From the NCBI GenBank assembly GCA_946811185.2, contig OX328112.1, positions 18,333,215-18,397,214 on the forward strand: DNA of 64,000 nt, read 5' to 3'. This stretch comes from Hippopus hippopus (lineage: Eukaryota; Mollusca; Bivalvia; Cardiida; Cardiidae). Shown piece after piece: positions 20,901 to 29,660 of the stretch. Position 1 is the stretch's first letter; the number at the start of each line of letters is the position of its first letter. The notes under the pieces were generated by a model that did no database searches, had not been told where the DNA came from, and saw nothing but the letters and a program-made list of their open reading frames with translations. The translations under genes were made by a program, and so were the position numbers.

Positions 20901-23507
20901 ATCTATATAATTGGCGGGAAAAGTAAATAGATAAGTTTTAATGAATAAATAAATATGTTAATTACTATACGAACACGACGTTTTTTACCGGCCCGCAGAA
21001 CACGGGATTTTGAAAACATTGTGGAAAAAAATACAGATTCCTTCCATGTAATCCATGAAAGACATTTTCATGTCTTTCAACTTATGTCTTTCAATTATTT
21101 CTTCCTAAATACCAAGGTGTACCGTTTACAAATTTGTATATAATTATCTATAGAATAATCGATTTATCTTGTCTCGAAGAATCCTAGATCTTTACGATGA
21201 TCAAGTTTGGGGCTTTTGAAAAATGGAAAAAACGGGAGAAAATACTAGTAACTATGATTTTCTGTTTTTCCCACGCTGTTTTAAACCATAAAAAAAAAAA
21301 TCTCTCCATTTGAGCAACGTTTAGTGTGTCGTCTTTAAAATATTTCGGTTTCAACTAGTCTAAATGTTCGTTGTCCGGTAAAGAGTTATGGCTTTGGCGA
21401 CAAATTGTGCTTTTGGGGATAGCATAGATCTAGATCAGACTGCATTGAACACTACTCAGTACACTGTCCGTTCCTTTAAGGTTTCTCTGGTAAAAACAAC
21501 TTTTAAATGGTAATGTTCTTTTTTTTTTTTGTTATTATTTGCTTGAAAAGCTTTGAATTATTTAATTGTTTAAAGGCCCAGTAAAGGCCAAAATATCAAA
21601 GCAGGTGTCATAATACATATTAATTTAAATTATACCATTTGAAAGTATGAAAAATATTGTGGAGATGACAGTCTTTTATCGTGTGGTTGGGCCATATGTT
21701 AGTCGCTGGCAAAAAAAAAGAATTTTAAAATCAGGCAAAAAGTAAACAAAAGACACAGCTACCTGGCAGGTTTTAACCTAGTTTTGAAATTAATTTCTCT
21801 GTCAGCAAGTAAGACTTGTACCGACCGTACAATGACAGATTGTCATCTTCACAATAATTTACATACTTTTAAATGGTATGATATAAATTCAAATGCATTT
21901 AAACACCCGCTTTGTTTACCTTTGGGCTTTATTGTTACTTTAACTCTTTACCTTACGATGAAATTTCAGAATGGGTGAAACTTACCGCATTTGCAGGCGG
22001 CAAACCAAACTTTGCTCAAATATTTGAATTTGTCTTTGAAATTTTAGAAAACATCGTGAGAAAAGGAGAAACTGCTGACTACCAGCGTTTCCAGCATCCC
22101 CCCTTCCGACAAATCAATGTTTTCAAAAGCTGTCATTGTTATTGTCGTTAAAGATCGGGTTTGTGTGGTCGGATAAGGTTTTAAAATTCATTGATACCAT
22201 GTCCTCCACAGGTACCGTCACGGCTTCCGTGCCAGATCCTGGCATTGTGAACTTGGCTTTAAATAAACCTGTAAACATGAGTAGTATGTACAGCAGCCAA
22301 TCCCCAGGCTCCCTCCTTGTCGACGGGGACAGGGACTTCCGCTGGCCTTGCGCATGTACGAAATACTCCCTTGACCCCAGTATGGTCCTTGACCTTGGAC
22401 AGGTGTACACGGTCAGCCACATGTATATAGTGAACAGAGGAGACTGTTGTGGTAAGTACACGTTTTCTGTCTCTTCTTCTTCTTTTCCTCCTCATCCATC
22501 TTCTAATAAATTGATCAATGACGCCTTTTACGGATACAAGCGATACTTAATTCATTAATTGATTAAGTATCGCTTGTATCCGTAAAAGGGGTTATTCTTG
22601 GTTATACACTTTAAAAAAATCATGATTGTAAAAACTACATACGAAAATGCTAAGGTATCTATGCTGCCATCGACGGAGCATTTTGATTTTTGGTTCCTGG
22701 ATTTCACACACAAAAAATGTTGAATCAATTTTTCTGACACACTTTTTTTATGTAAAACTTTCCCCCGTGACTGTAAGAATTATAAATGTTTTTCTTTGTT
22801 GTGATGATTATACAGTAATACTTCTTTATGTTTACAGGGGAAATTGCACCGTTTGTAGCTCAGCTGTTATCAAATAAAATGTCGAGTTTTTGTCATGGGC
22901 GCGTTGTCTATACCTGCTTCGTCGCGGCACGAAAGCTTGACATTTTCCTATACATTTGTCATTACTGAAGGTGTTAACTTCAATCTCGGGTAGATGATAT
23001 CTTTCAAAAGGAGAACCATTGTCAGAAGGGCAGGGTACCTTAAAAACATTTCTGCTGCAGACATACCACTTTGTCGACTCAGAGTTTTCCCTAAGAAGGT
23101 AACAGAACCCGCATGTTGTAATCTTGTTTGGCAAAAAAAGCAATTTTCTTAAAATTTTAGCATTGAAGAGCTCATTACTAACTCAAACGTCCTTTGTCAA
23201 AGCAACATTTTCTCCTATTTCCAGGATGTTTTCAAAAGTCGTCTTCGCCAGGGTCATGAAAAACGCAAGATCGTTTCAAAAAGGGTATATACATTCTGTT
23301 TCAGCTACAAGGCTTCATGACGTCCGTATTTCATTCGGTGTATCACTGGACAACCTTCAAGAATATGTATACATCCCGGGACTGTTCGGACCACGTGGAA
23401 TAGTGCAACTTCACGCAGCGATCTCCACGCGCTTTGTGAAAGTACAAATTCTTGGAAACGAATTTTTGACAATATGTGAATTTGAAATTTGGAATGAATC
23501 TTCATGA
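8598..23507 (+). CDS. Secreted PAN/apple - sushi-like - fucolectin-domain protein (5 exons)
   Basis: Coding segments 8598-8921, 10181-10214, 11648-11836, 22212-22451 and 23305-23507 total 990 nt, or 329 codons plus stop. Every junction has AG/GT ends and compatible phase (0, 1, 1, 1). Predicted order: signal peptide (residues 1 to about 29), a six-cysteine PAN/apple-like domain (about 40-105), a short linker, a sushi/CCP-like cysteine module (about 120-180), and an F5/8C-like fucolectin (FTP) domain (about 195-325). No membrane anchor is seen, so it is probably secreted. PAN domains bind protein or sugar, CCP modules mediate protein contacts, and fucolectin domains often bind fucose; a role in recognition is inference. 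The start at 8598 was chosen because it gives a hydrophobic leader, whereas the in-frame ATG at 8553 does not. AATAAA at 23546 supports the 3' end. Only the FTP domain is confidently recognised. Confidence 0.75.
9015..9312 (+). repeat. SINE-1 copy (tRNA-derived)
   Basis: Head GAGCCCCGGTAGCGCTGTCG with a B-box-like GGTTCAATCC, body CCAATTTCTTTCCGAGGACT, and 3' part GGCGTTAAACACCATGCAAT with an ATCA-repeat tail. Same family as 5653-5985 and 61098-61370. Confidence 0.88.
9590..9990 (+). repeat. SINE-2 copies (tRNA-derived), probably two
   Basis: B-box GGTTCGATTC at about 9607, body GGCAAGACACTTCAGAGCCC and TGAAACCCAGGACACA, shared with 18303-18530 and 39010-39215. A second, more worn part at 9840-9990 repeats the tail logic and ends in CACTCACTCACTC. 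The SINE family assignment is inferred from the B-box and recurrence. Confidence 0.75.
10010..10140 (+). repeat. Tetranucleotide microsatellite (AATC/AACC/AACG)
   Basis: Interrupted runs of AATC, then AACC, AACG and AAAC units, then AATC again. It follows a SINE tail, the usual seed for such tracts. Confidence 0.9.
10181..10214 (+). CDS. Exon 2: 34-nt linker microexon
   Basis: A polypyrimidine tract and TTTTACAG precede it and GTAAGA follows. It encodes VTSTINSDNES and leaves one base (A) for the next exon. It is included because its length converts phase 0 to phase 1, exactly what exon 3 needs. Without transcript data it is the least certain exon. Confidence 0.6.
10215..11647 (+). other. 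Intron 2 of the lectin-like gene: repeats
   Basis: A family C copy starts TTTAACCCTTCACCAAACC (about 10253-10450). A fold-back-type element with GACGTCAT motifs follows at about 10440-11035, related to 29880-30240 and 53110-53520. A family A fragment lies at 11321-11540. No exon seen. Confidence 0.65.
11321..11540 (+). mobile_element. MITE family A copy 4, partial
   Basis: Begins GAGCCATGGTCTGCAAAAAG and contains the conserved right half TTAGACAAAATGGATTTTAT and GATTATGTGATGACTTG. The central palindrome is reduced to one arm and the right terminus is eroded. It ends about 100 bp before exon 3. Confidence 0.75.
11648..11836 (+). CDS. Exon 3: sushi/CCP-like module
   Basis: Acceptor TTTCTTTCAG, donor ACAA|gtaggt. 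It reads CLLQKFDIYGDCDLSGN, then EGSKVRLKCP, and FQCVQDGNWTFRQC. The spacing Cys-(V/L)RLKCP-CV.DGNW..RQC resembles a sushi domain, with an additional Cys (YQCAD) in the middle. The weaker donor GTAGGT is preferred over the GTAACA six bases upstream because only it keeps the phase into exon 4. Confidence 0.7.
12461..12714 (+). mobile_element. MITE family A copy 5
   Basis: GAGCCATGCTCTGTGAAAAG at the left and CCAGATCATGGCTC at the right, flanked by the direct repeat ATTT (12457-12460 and 12715-12718). The central palindrome is CAGTCTGCGCAGGCTGACCT. Confidence 0.88.
13012..13248 (+). mobile_element. MITE family A copy 6, diverged
   Basis: GAGTCATGCTTTATGAAAAG at the left, CCATGCCAGCTTGCACAGTC in the middle, and a decayed right end near CCCAGAGCGCCG. 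Confidence 0.75.
13378..13590 (+). mobile_element. MITE family B copy 1
   Basis: Left part CCCTATTCTGCTGAATAAG, hairpin CAGACTGCACGTTTTGTGCA, right part CGCGCTTAGCAGCCTAAGGG. It is in the same orientation as 31297-31500. Confidence 0.85.
14210..14300. repeat. Short hairpin
   Basis: GTAGTAGTACGGGTAGGTAG followed by ACTGGCGA and, after about 20 bases, TCGCCAGTCTACCTAACCC and TACTAC. The arms are about 28 bases with minor mismatches. Origin unknown. Confidence 0.8.
16655..17860. mobile_element. Nested insertion: outer element with ACCGTATATACTCG ends
   Basis: The outer ends are ACCGTATATACTCGAATATA at 16655 and, inverted, GAGTAACTGGAATATACGGT ending at 17860. It is interrupted after TTCAAGTTCACA by the element at 16723-17820. 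A related uninterrupted outer element at 18059-18172 joins TTCAAGTTCA directly to GCGGAAAATGCGTC, showing the empty site. Confidence 0.8.
16723..17820. mobile_element. Inner element (TAGCTCTACTGGCCGAAGGC ... GGCCATCATGGCCCTC)
   Basis: Begins TAGCTCTACTGGCCGAAGGC and a GTCCGTGCGTGC-type microsatellite, and ends GGGCCATCATGGCCCTCTTG. The interior includes conserved-looking AAATTTGATGAAACTTCACA and GGCCCAGGGCTACCAAATTT segments but no long ORF. A family C remnant (about 17560-17773, ending in TTAA) lies inside, giving a third nesting level. Confidence 0.75.
18059..18172. mobile_element. Solo copy of the ACCGTATATACT-ended element
   Basis: ACCGTATATACTTGACAATT at the left and GTCGAGTAAATTGTACATAC at the right with the shared core CTTACTTCAAGTTCA. 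It serves as the uninterrupted comparison for 16655-17860. Confidence 0.7.
18303..18530 (+). repeat. SINE-2 copy (tRNA-derived)
   Basis: Promoter-like head GGGTTCAACGGCAAAGCGGT and an exact B-box-type GGTTCGAGTC at about 18363. The body GATACTTTAGAGCTCTAGAC / TGAAACCCAGGACATACACG is followed by a tail AAGCGGCCCAAAAATTCA. Confidence 0.8.
19516..19775 (+). mobile_element. MITE family A copy 7
   Basis: GTGCCATGCTCTGTGAAAAG at the left, central CATGTCAGCCTGCACGGACT and its complement, and right end GGTAGAGCAAGGCTTA. Confidence 0.82.
20111..20367 (+). mobile_element. MITE family A copy 8
   Basis: GAGCCATGCTCTGGCAAAGG at the left, AGACCATAACTC at the right, flanked by ATAT on both sides (20107-20110 and 20368-20371). 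The central palindrome is CAGATCAGCCTGCGCGGACT. Confidence 0.86.
20515..20660 (+). mobile_element. MITE family B copy 2, partial
   Basis: The hairpin core CAGACTGCACGTTCTGTGCA with GATCTTGATCTAAACC on the right is intact. The terminal sequences are diverged. Confidence 0.75.
21930..22165 (+). mobile_element. MITE family C copy abutting the FTP exon
   Basis: Starts TTTAACTCTTTACCTTACGA, contains GAAAACATCGTGAGAAAAGG and ends near GTTAAAGATCGGGTTTG. Its right end lies about 45 bases before the exon 4 acceptor at 22212. Another copy (about 23135-23260) lies just before the exon 5 acceptor. Confidence 0.7.
22212..22451 (+). CDS. Exon 4: first half of the fucolectin (FTP/F5-8C-like) domain
   Basis: Acceptor TCCTCCACAG, donor TGTTGTG|gtaagt. 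It contains NLALNKPVNMSS, VDGDRDFRWPCACTK, MVLDLGQVYTVSHMYIVN and RGDCCG, the standard order of conserved blocks in eel-fucolectin/tachylectin-4-type domains, including the adjacent Cys-Cys pair. In the family's CSHT-like segment the sugar-contacting His appears as Cys (CACT). Confidence 0.9.
22522..22591. repeat. Perfect hairpin inside the FTP-domain intron
   Basis: CCTTTTACGGATACAAGCGA followed by TACTTAAT is mirrored, after a short loop, by ATTAAGTA and TCGCTTGTATCCGTAAAAGG. The arms are about 28 bases and essentially perfect, suggesting recent origin. Confidence 0.9.
23305..23507 (+). CDS. Exon 5: second half of the fucolectin domain and stop
   Basis: Acceptor TTCTGTTTCAG. It continues RGDCCG into ATRLHDVRISFGVSLDN, then RFVKVQILGNEFLTICEFEI and W, ending NESS-stop. 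The family's RL.NV.V.VG and V.I.......L.LCEVEV..blocks are recognisable. The splice adds one residue between CCG and the Arg-Leu pair relative to typical fucolectins. Confidence 0.9.
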
Positions 23508-23545
23508 AGATTATATGATTATATGCTCAATGATAAGTAATATTC

Positions 23546-23551
23546 AATAAA
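23546..23551 (+). promoter_or_regulatory. Polyadenylation signal AATAAA of the lectin-like gene
   Basis: AATAAA lies 39 bases after the TGA stop, a plausible hexamer for a very short 3' UTR. Confidence 0.6.
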
Positions 23552-23670
23552 TTTAATCTATATAACTGTTTTTAGTATCGTTCACTTGTATTTTTTCAAA
23601 AAGCTTGCCTCCTTGTCGTATTTTCAAACTCAAATCGCGGACTATAGTCTACTGTGGTGTTGGAATTTCG

Positions 23671-23878
23671 CCCTTAGGCTGCTGAGCGCGACTCAATGAC
23701 GTTTTGCGGACAGTGTCGATCAAGATCAGACTGCACAGAACGTGCAGTCTGATCTTGGATCTACACTGTCCGATAAGGAGATATTATTCCCGAAATCATA
23801 ACTTGAAATAGCAATATTTGGGTTTTAAACTATCAAAGTGAAAATTTAAACTTGGTTATTTAGCAGGATAAGGATTAA
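23671..23878 (-). mobile_element. MITE family B copy 3, reverse orientation
   Basis: CCCTTAGGCTGCTGAGCGCG at the left, hairpin CAGACTGCACAGAACGTGCA, and AGCAGGATAAGGATTAA at the right. It is the mirror of the copy at 31297-31500. Confidence 0.86.
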
Positions 23879-24624
23879 ACAAACTGTGGATAATGCAAGC
23901 TCTAAACAAAATAAGTATTAGCATGCAAAATAAGATGTTATAGTCATAAAAAGTATCAATATTGTATACGAGATTGGGAGAAATTATCATGACGGGGCTT
24001 CGCTGAGAAATAAGTTGTCTGACAGCCGGACAGAAAATACAAGTATTTTGTGACAATAACATAGTACTCTATTTACCTTACAATGTGTGTGGAATTTGTG
24101 GCTACTGATTTGATTTAGGATTTCCTAAAGCTGAACACTCGGTAGGTCGCTTGGGAATTCCGCGATATGTACAAAATGCTGCGCAATAGTCAAAGCGTCT
24201 ACCTAGATACAAGATAGGTATGGACGGCAAAGTATATGTAACTCAAATGATGGAATTTGGCGTTGAACGGGTGAATACGTTGTGCAAAAATAGGAGAAAA
24301 TGCTGGTTACCAACATTTTCCTCTTTTTCCCATTCTGTTTTTAGAAGCTTATTTTCCTCAGACAGGGTTGTTAAATCTCGAGATCGTTTGCTAAGGTTTT
24401 TTTTTAATTTCAGTACGACGCATCCTAAAACGCTCAAGATAACTTTGTTCGCATATAGCATAGGCCAGTTGTCTCTGCACGAACGAAAGAATCGCGATGT
24501 AACATCGTCGGATATAACTTCAAGTCGAATAAAGGACTGTATAATTCTTGTTTAGTTTTAGAATGTTGGGAACATCTGTTCTGTTTATGGTGGAATTTGA
24601 CATAGGCCGAAACAAGGACCTTTT

Positions 24625-24625
24625 T

Positions 24626-24656
<31 letters not shown>

Positions 24657-24659
24657 GGG
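24625..24659 (+). repeat. GT microsatellite followed by a poly-G run
   Basis: TGTGTGTGTGTGTG followed by about 18 consecutive G. Long G runs also occur at 35229 and 60648 and, as C, at 46021 and 46311. Confidence 0.9.
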
Positions 24660-25694
24660 CACGCACCTTTTTTTTCATCGACAATGAGTTGACCATCGAC
24701 TTACGAGGTAATGTTTCCGGAATTTGGCATTAATTAATCAGGTAAAGTAAGAGCTGCACATTACTTACAAATGACAAACTTGTATGTGATGTGCTGACAA
24801 GTATCTACCGCCGCAAGCATTCGATAACAATTTAAAGTCTAATAAGAGAAATCCCAATTAATTGTTGCATTTTATCGTTCCACGTTTTTGATGTTATTCT
24901 GAATATTGAATACAAAATAAACAAACGGACTTTTTTTCAGGGTTCTTTTTTTCATTGAGCTATTGAACGATGCACTTGATATGACCTTCAAAACTAGTTC
25001 CAAGAGGAAAAGCATTTCCCGTTCTGAAAAAAAAAGCTTGATGTCACTTTATGTTGTGGGAAAAGCTTTGTCAGTTAGTTACGCTCATGATTGCAAGATA
25101 AATAAACTATTCTATCTTATTTGGTCGGTTTTAACGTGTTCAAATAACATTATTTCTGTAATATAATGACAGTTGTTACTGTTCTGAAACATTATCCTAT
25201 AACTTGTACTAGCGCCATGATCTTGGATTTTAGCGGGTACAATTGGTGTCTGATTTGAACCAAAAACTATTGATTTGAGAAGCCGACGCTATAACCCGAC
25301 AACCATTGTTATTGTGTAAGTATTACCTGAAATGCATTTAAGCTTTTTTTCTCTGCTTTGATTGACATACGATGCAAGAGCAAGATTTAACAAGATTTAA
25401 CAAAAAAAAAAAAAACCCGGGCATTCAAAGGGATACAAACAAAGTATTCGATGAATATTAGAAATTAACAGTAGCTGTTTCCCCAATGTTAAAATTTCTT
25501 CAAAAATAGTTGCCCACATGATATATGGAAACAAGTAAATTTGAGCTGGGGTTACAATACATTATTATACTGCAGAGGAATTTCTAGTGATCTGAGCCTT
25601 CGGCTGGGGGCGACATGATTCGCCACAGCCGAGAACAAGTTTACAAGTCCTCTGCCACCTGACCGTACAACTAATAATGTATTTAATTACTTAA

Positions 25695-25904
25695 GGATAG
25701 GGCTCCCTAATAGGATTCGTGTAACATCGCCTTTCATCGCCAAAATCGTACGGATTCGGCTAAGACTCGGGTATTCCGTAATCGATGCAGGAAACCAGCG
25801 TCTATCGGCCGATCGATTACGGATTACTCGAGTCTTAGCCGAATCCTTACGTTTTTCGGCGATGAAGGGCGATGTTACACGAATCCCATTAGGGTGCCCT
25901 ATCC
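25695..25904. mobile_element. Palindromic MITE with TTAA flanks
   Basis: Arms 25695-25786 and 25812-25904 are inverted copies (GGATAGGGCTCCCTAATAGG against CCCATTAGGGTGCCCTATCC, and TAAGACTCGGGTATTCCGTA against TACGGATTACTCGAGTCTTA). TTAA lies at each outer end (25691-25694, 25905-25908), suggesting a piggyBac-like target duplication, though TTAA could also be part of the inverted repeat. Non-coding. Confidence 0.85.
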
Positions 25905-26305
25905 TTAACTCGATATGAAAATTATAGACCAATGTCTCATGCCACTGAAACATTTAAAAAAAACTGTGAGTAGAGGACATTGTGCATCCTTGTGATTAAC
26001 TGACACAAAACGTCTTAGCCAATCAAACAGCTAGTTTTTGAATTAAGAAACAGAATTTTAATGCGTCACTAATCTTGGATCTAAAAAATCGACGTATCCC
26101 TGCATTTCTTTCCGTACTGAATAGATGCCTTTTCAATTAACTTCCAGATCAAAGGCATCATTCCAATTCTGAATGTATGCGTGGTTTGTACTTGAATTTA
26201 ATTGGACATTATTTATTTAAACATACTGTAAGATCTTCGTTTACATTACTGTTATTGAATACTTTACAATCATATTACAGTGTATACTGTATAATGCTGG
26301 TTTTT

Positions 26306-26512
26306 GGACTCTTTTCCAAAACGACAAAATTGTAGACCGGTCCAAATTGAAAGCCTTTGCAAACGACAATTCAAAAGTTTGACTTTCAAAGAGTTGAAAT
26401 CATTGTTGGAAAAGAAGAAAATGCTAGTTACCAGCATTTTCTCCTTTTCCCACGATGTTTTCGAAAGAATTCTACTCCACGGTCGTTAAAACACGGGTTC
26501 GTTTGGTAAATG
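26306..26512 (+). mobile_element. MITE family C copy
   Basis: GGACTCTTTTCCAAAACGAC at the left, a hairpin around GGAAAAGAAGAAAATGCTAG / TTACCAGCATTTTCTCCTTT, and GTTTGGTAAATGGTTAA at the right. Confidence 0.8.
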
Positions 26513-26756
26513 GTTAACCGTGTATACATTATAGATCGATTGTGAAAACAAGCTATAATAACCTATACTAATCGATCTTGGTTATTGCTTTCTGGAAACA
26601 ACACCAGTAATAGCGCGGATGATGTGACTAGGGCAAAAAGGTTGACCCCGCTTGTTGCAGGATTCAAACTTAAAAGTTGTGATATGAGAGACCGACACTT
26701 TACTGTCTCCCTTAATGTTACTTGTGTATAATAATGTATATTGACTCTTAACGTAC

Positions 26757-26921
26757 TAGAAAAGTCAAATAAAACTTTCGAGACGACAGTAAAAACCCAA
26801 CTACTGCTATTTCAAAGTTAAATTTTGGGGAAAAATATCTCCTTATCGGACAGTGTAGATCCCTGACCAGACTGCACGTTCTGTGCAGTCTGATCTTGAT
26901 CTACACTGTCCGCAAAGGGTT
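26757..26921 (+). mobile_element. MITE family B copy 4
   Basis: Core GGACAGTGTAGATCCCTGAC, hairpin CAGACTGCACGTTCTGTGCA, then TACACTGTCCGCAAAGGGTT. The right terminal block is shortened to AAGGGTTAA. Confidence 0.8.
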
Positions 26922-27473
26922 AAAAGATACAATTGATCTTTAATTGATACATTGGTCGGAAAGAAACCCTATTTCTGACCAGGAAATGCGCATATATAGA
27001 ATCTGACATAGGATTTGGCGTTTGAGGATATTTGTTTTTTTCGGTGAAAGATCGAAATTCTTTTGCCAAGTTAGGTTACAAAAATAAAATTTACAATACA
27101 GAACAATATACGAAATAATCAAACGACTAGGCAAAAGGGTCTGACCATAAGTTCTCGCAACTTAGATTTGGTCATTCCCTTTATGAAATTACATTTTTTT
27201 TAGAGTCGCCCATTTTCATTTTTGGCTTTCTAACACTGCACTACTTTTTTTTTATCTTATTTTTGGGCGACAACTTTGTTCCAGTTACTTTCTGACATGG
27301 TAATGGCAATTAACAAGCCAAGTTATAATAGTGAAAAACAAATTAATACGTTTCTTGAATTCAAAAAAAAAAGGGGGGGGGGAAAGAAAAACTTCAGATT
27401 TTATGATTATAACTAAATGATTACTAGTAGATGAATCGTAAGTCAGTGGGGTCCCAAGATCCGGGCGAATTGG

Positions 27474-29500
27474 TTAAATATTTATCGTTTGCTGCTGCAG
27501 GATCACTTGAATATAAGTATCCTTTATACAAGTTTGTACAGTCGTAAATATCATTAAGTTGTCGAAACTAAGAGTATCGGATCCATACAATAAAATGTTA
27601 ATAGTTAGTGGATGAAATCGACGTAAATTTTGAAAAAGATTATTTCTCTGTTCTGTGTATTGTGTGCATTTGAAGAAATAATGTTCAGCATCTTCTTGAT
27701 CGTAACCGCACCTACACCTTGCATTTTGAGATATATAATTCGAGAAAAGGTAAAAGTTCAGATTGCTGCACCTGTTACAAATCCTTGTATGTATGACAGA
27801 TAGATGGCGTTTACTGACAAAATTGTGTTTTGGAACATCAGAAACATGAACGGTTTGTAGGATACAAGATTTAAACTGCGACAAAGATTGCAGGGATTTA
27901 ATATCGTCTGAGAGCTCGTTCCATAGAGTAACTGCTGATGGTATGAAAGACTTCGCCATCAGTTCGGTTCGACAAGCAACTAAATCAATATCATTAGCAT
28001 TGCGAAGTAAATAATTAGTTCTTGTGTTAATATTTAAAGGAAAGATATCTTTTAAGTATTGTGGAGTCTGGCCGTTGATTATTTTATAAATGAGTACAAG
28101 TTTCTGGTATTTGCACTTGTTGTCTATTGTTAACCAATTAATTTCTTTGTACAGGTCAAGAGTAGAAGCTGATCTTGTAATACCGGTTACCGTTCTTGCG
28201 GCCTCAACTTGATTTTTTTCCAGACGATCCTTTTCCGTCATAGTAAAATTACCCCAGACTACTGAGGAGTATTCAAGAAGTGGTTGCAAAAAAGATATAT
28301 ACATTTGGTTGTGAGAATATCTCGTTAGCGTAAATCTTAAAGATCTCATAATTCCCAGGATCTTGTTTGCAGACTGAGTTACATTATCAATATGTTCACG
28401 CCATTTACCATTACTACTCTGTTTGTTAAGTGCATAGCTACGGTTTTTGAGGGATTAAATGACACCAACCACTGTTTTGCCCATTGTGATATAATATGCA
28501 GGCCATGATTTAGAATGCCCTCAATGTCCGCAATTTGTGTGGCTGTGCAAGTTAGGGAGATGTCATCTGCTAACAAACGAGATATACTTAAGAGATTGTC
28601 CGAAATATCATTTACATAAACAAGGAAAAGTAATGGCCCGAGAACCGATCCTTGAGGAACACCTGCATTTATTCATGTTGTTTTAGATCTGGCAGTTCTA
28701 ACAATAACAGATTGTTGACGATTAGACAAATAATATTTAAACCAGTGAAGAAGGGGACCGTCGATGCCAAGTTGGCGAAGTTTAAAGATAAGACCTTTAT
28801 GCCAGACTCTATTAAATGTCTTCGATATATCGCAGAATACCATACATAGGTTTTTGTTTTGCATCTAAAGCAGAAACGATTTGATGGTATATTTCGATCA
28901 GTTTATGGACTGTTGAATGTCCCCGCAAGTAACCAGACTGCTTTTCGTAGAGTAGGTGATTTGAGTGTAGGTGGTTGTGCAGATGCTTATATACACACCT
29001 TACCATCAGTTTACTGACACAACTTACTATTAGATATTGGACGATAATTACAAACTGCGGACCTATCTCCCAAGTGAATATTTCCATTTTTGAGGTTAGG
29101 TCTAATCTTGTAATGACTTATTGAATAGGATTTGTAAGGGTTTAGGTACACTTTGCTTTATATTTTTTAGTAATTTATGACTGATTAAATTGGGGCCTGC
29201 TGATTTATTTACTTCCAACGTACTGATTATGTCTTCTATTTCTTGTTTAGTGATGTAAATTGTGTTCAGTGTATTACAAGTTTTGGGTCGGAAAGGCGGT
29301 AAACATGCTCTAGAATCATCTACAGTGGAGATAGAAGAGAAATATTTATTCAAGCACTCTGCCTTCTCCGTGTCTGTATAATGAAACATTTCGACGTTAT
29401 TTTCGTTAGATTTAAGAATTGGAATATTACCGATGATGTTCACGAGATGAAATAAACTTCGATCTTTCACCTTAGGTTTTCTGATAGAATAGAAAACATT
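27474..29500 (-). pseudogene. Degenerate non-LTR retrotransposon (LINE) reverse transcriptase
   Basis: On the minus strand the order is typical of LINE ORF2. A KSAGPNLISHKLLKN segment (about 29200) comes first, then CMVFCDISKTFNRVWHKGL (catalytic block A, about 28840). GVPQGSVLGPLLF-like sequence follows (about 28640), then LLADDISLTC (28550-28576, the usual F/YADD catalytic box as LADD). A C-terminal region 28349-27474 ends with a cysteine/histidine cluster (CRCGYDQEDAEHYFFKC). Reading shifts and stops break it into at least five frames. No endonuclease domain is present, so the copy is 5'-truncated. It resembles jockey/CR1-like elements; the exact clade is not resolved. A family C element abuts its 5' end at about 29490. 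Confidence 0.88.
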
Positions 29501-29660
29501 ATAGAAAAAGGAGAAAATGCTGGTTGGTAGTTTTTTCTTGTTTTTTTCCACAATATTGTCGAAGAGCTCTCTCCCACAAACTATCTTCTTTTCTGAAATG
29601 TTTTCAACAGATTCCTCTCACAAGGTCGTTAACTCAGGATTGTTTGGAAAGACTGTACCG
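29490..29660 (+). mobile_element. MITE family C copy at the LINE 5' edge
   Basis: GAAAACATTATAGAAAAAGG, GAGAAAATGCTGGTTGG and TTCAACAGATTCCTCTCACA with a right end near GGATTGTTTGGAAAGAC. Confidence 0.65.

Larger units (their letters stand above)
11837..22211 (+). other. Intron 3 of the lectin-like gene (10.4 kb), repeat-filled
   Basis: Holds family A copies at 12461, 13012, 19516 and 20111, family B at 13376 and about 20560, nested elements at 16655-17860 and 18059-18172, SINE-2 at 18303, a hairpin at 14210-14300 and family C copies at about 19060, 20955, 21180 and 21930. Between 14300 and 16650 and between 21560 and 21930 I see only AT-rich sequence without a recognisable exon. Confidence 0.65.
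23508..27473. other. Intergenic region downstream of the lectin-like gene
   Basis: Contains family B (23671-23878), family C (about 24210-24370 and 26306-26513), a (GT)n-G run (24625-24659), a 90-bp segment 25565-25665 repeated in reverse orientation near 63590-63700, a palindromic MITE at 25695-25904 and family B at about 26757-26921. No coding exon recognised. Confidence 0.65.

Noticed and set aside
22259..22495. Minus-strand open frames opposite FTP exon 4
   Set aside because: They are antisense shadows of the conserved plus-strand fucolectin exon.
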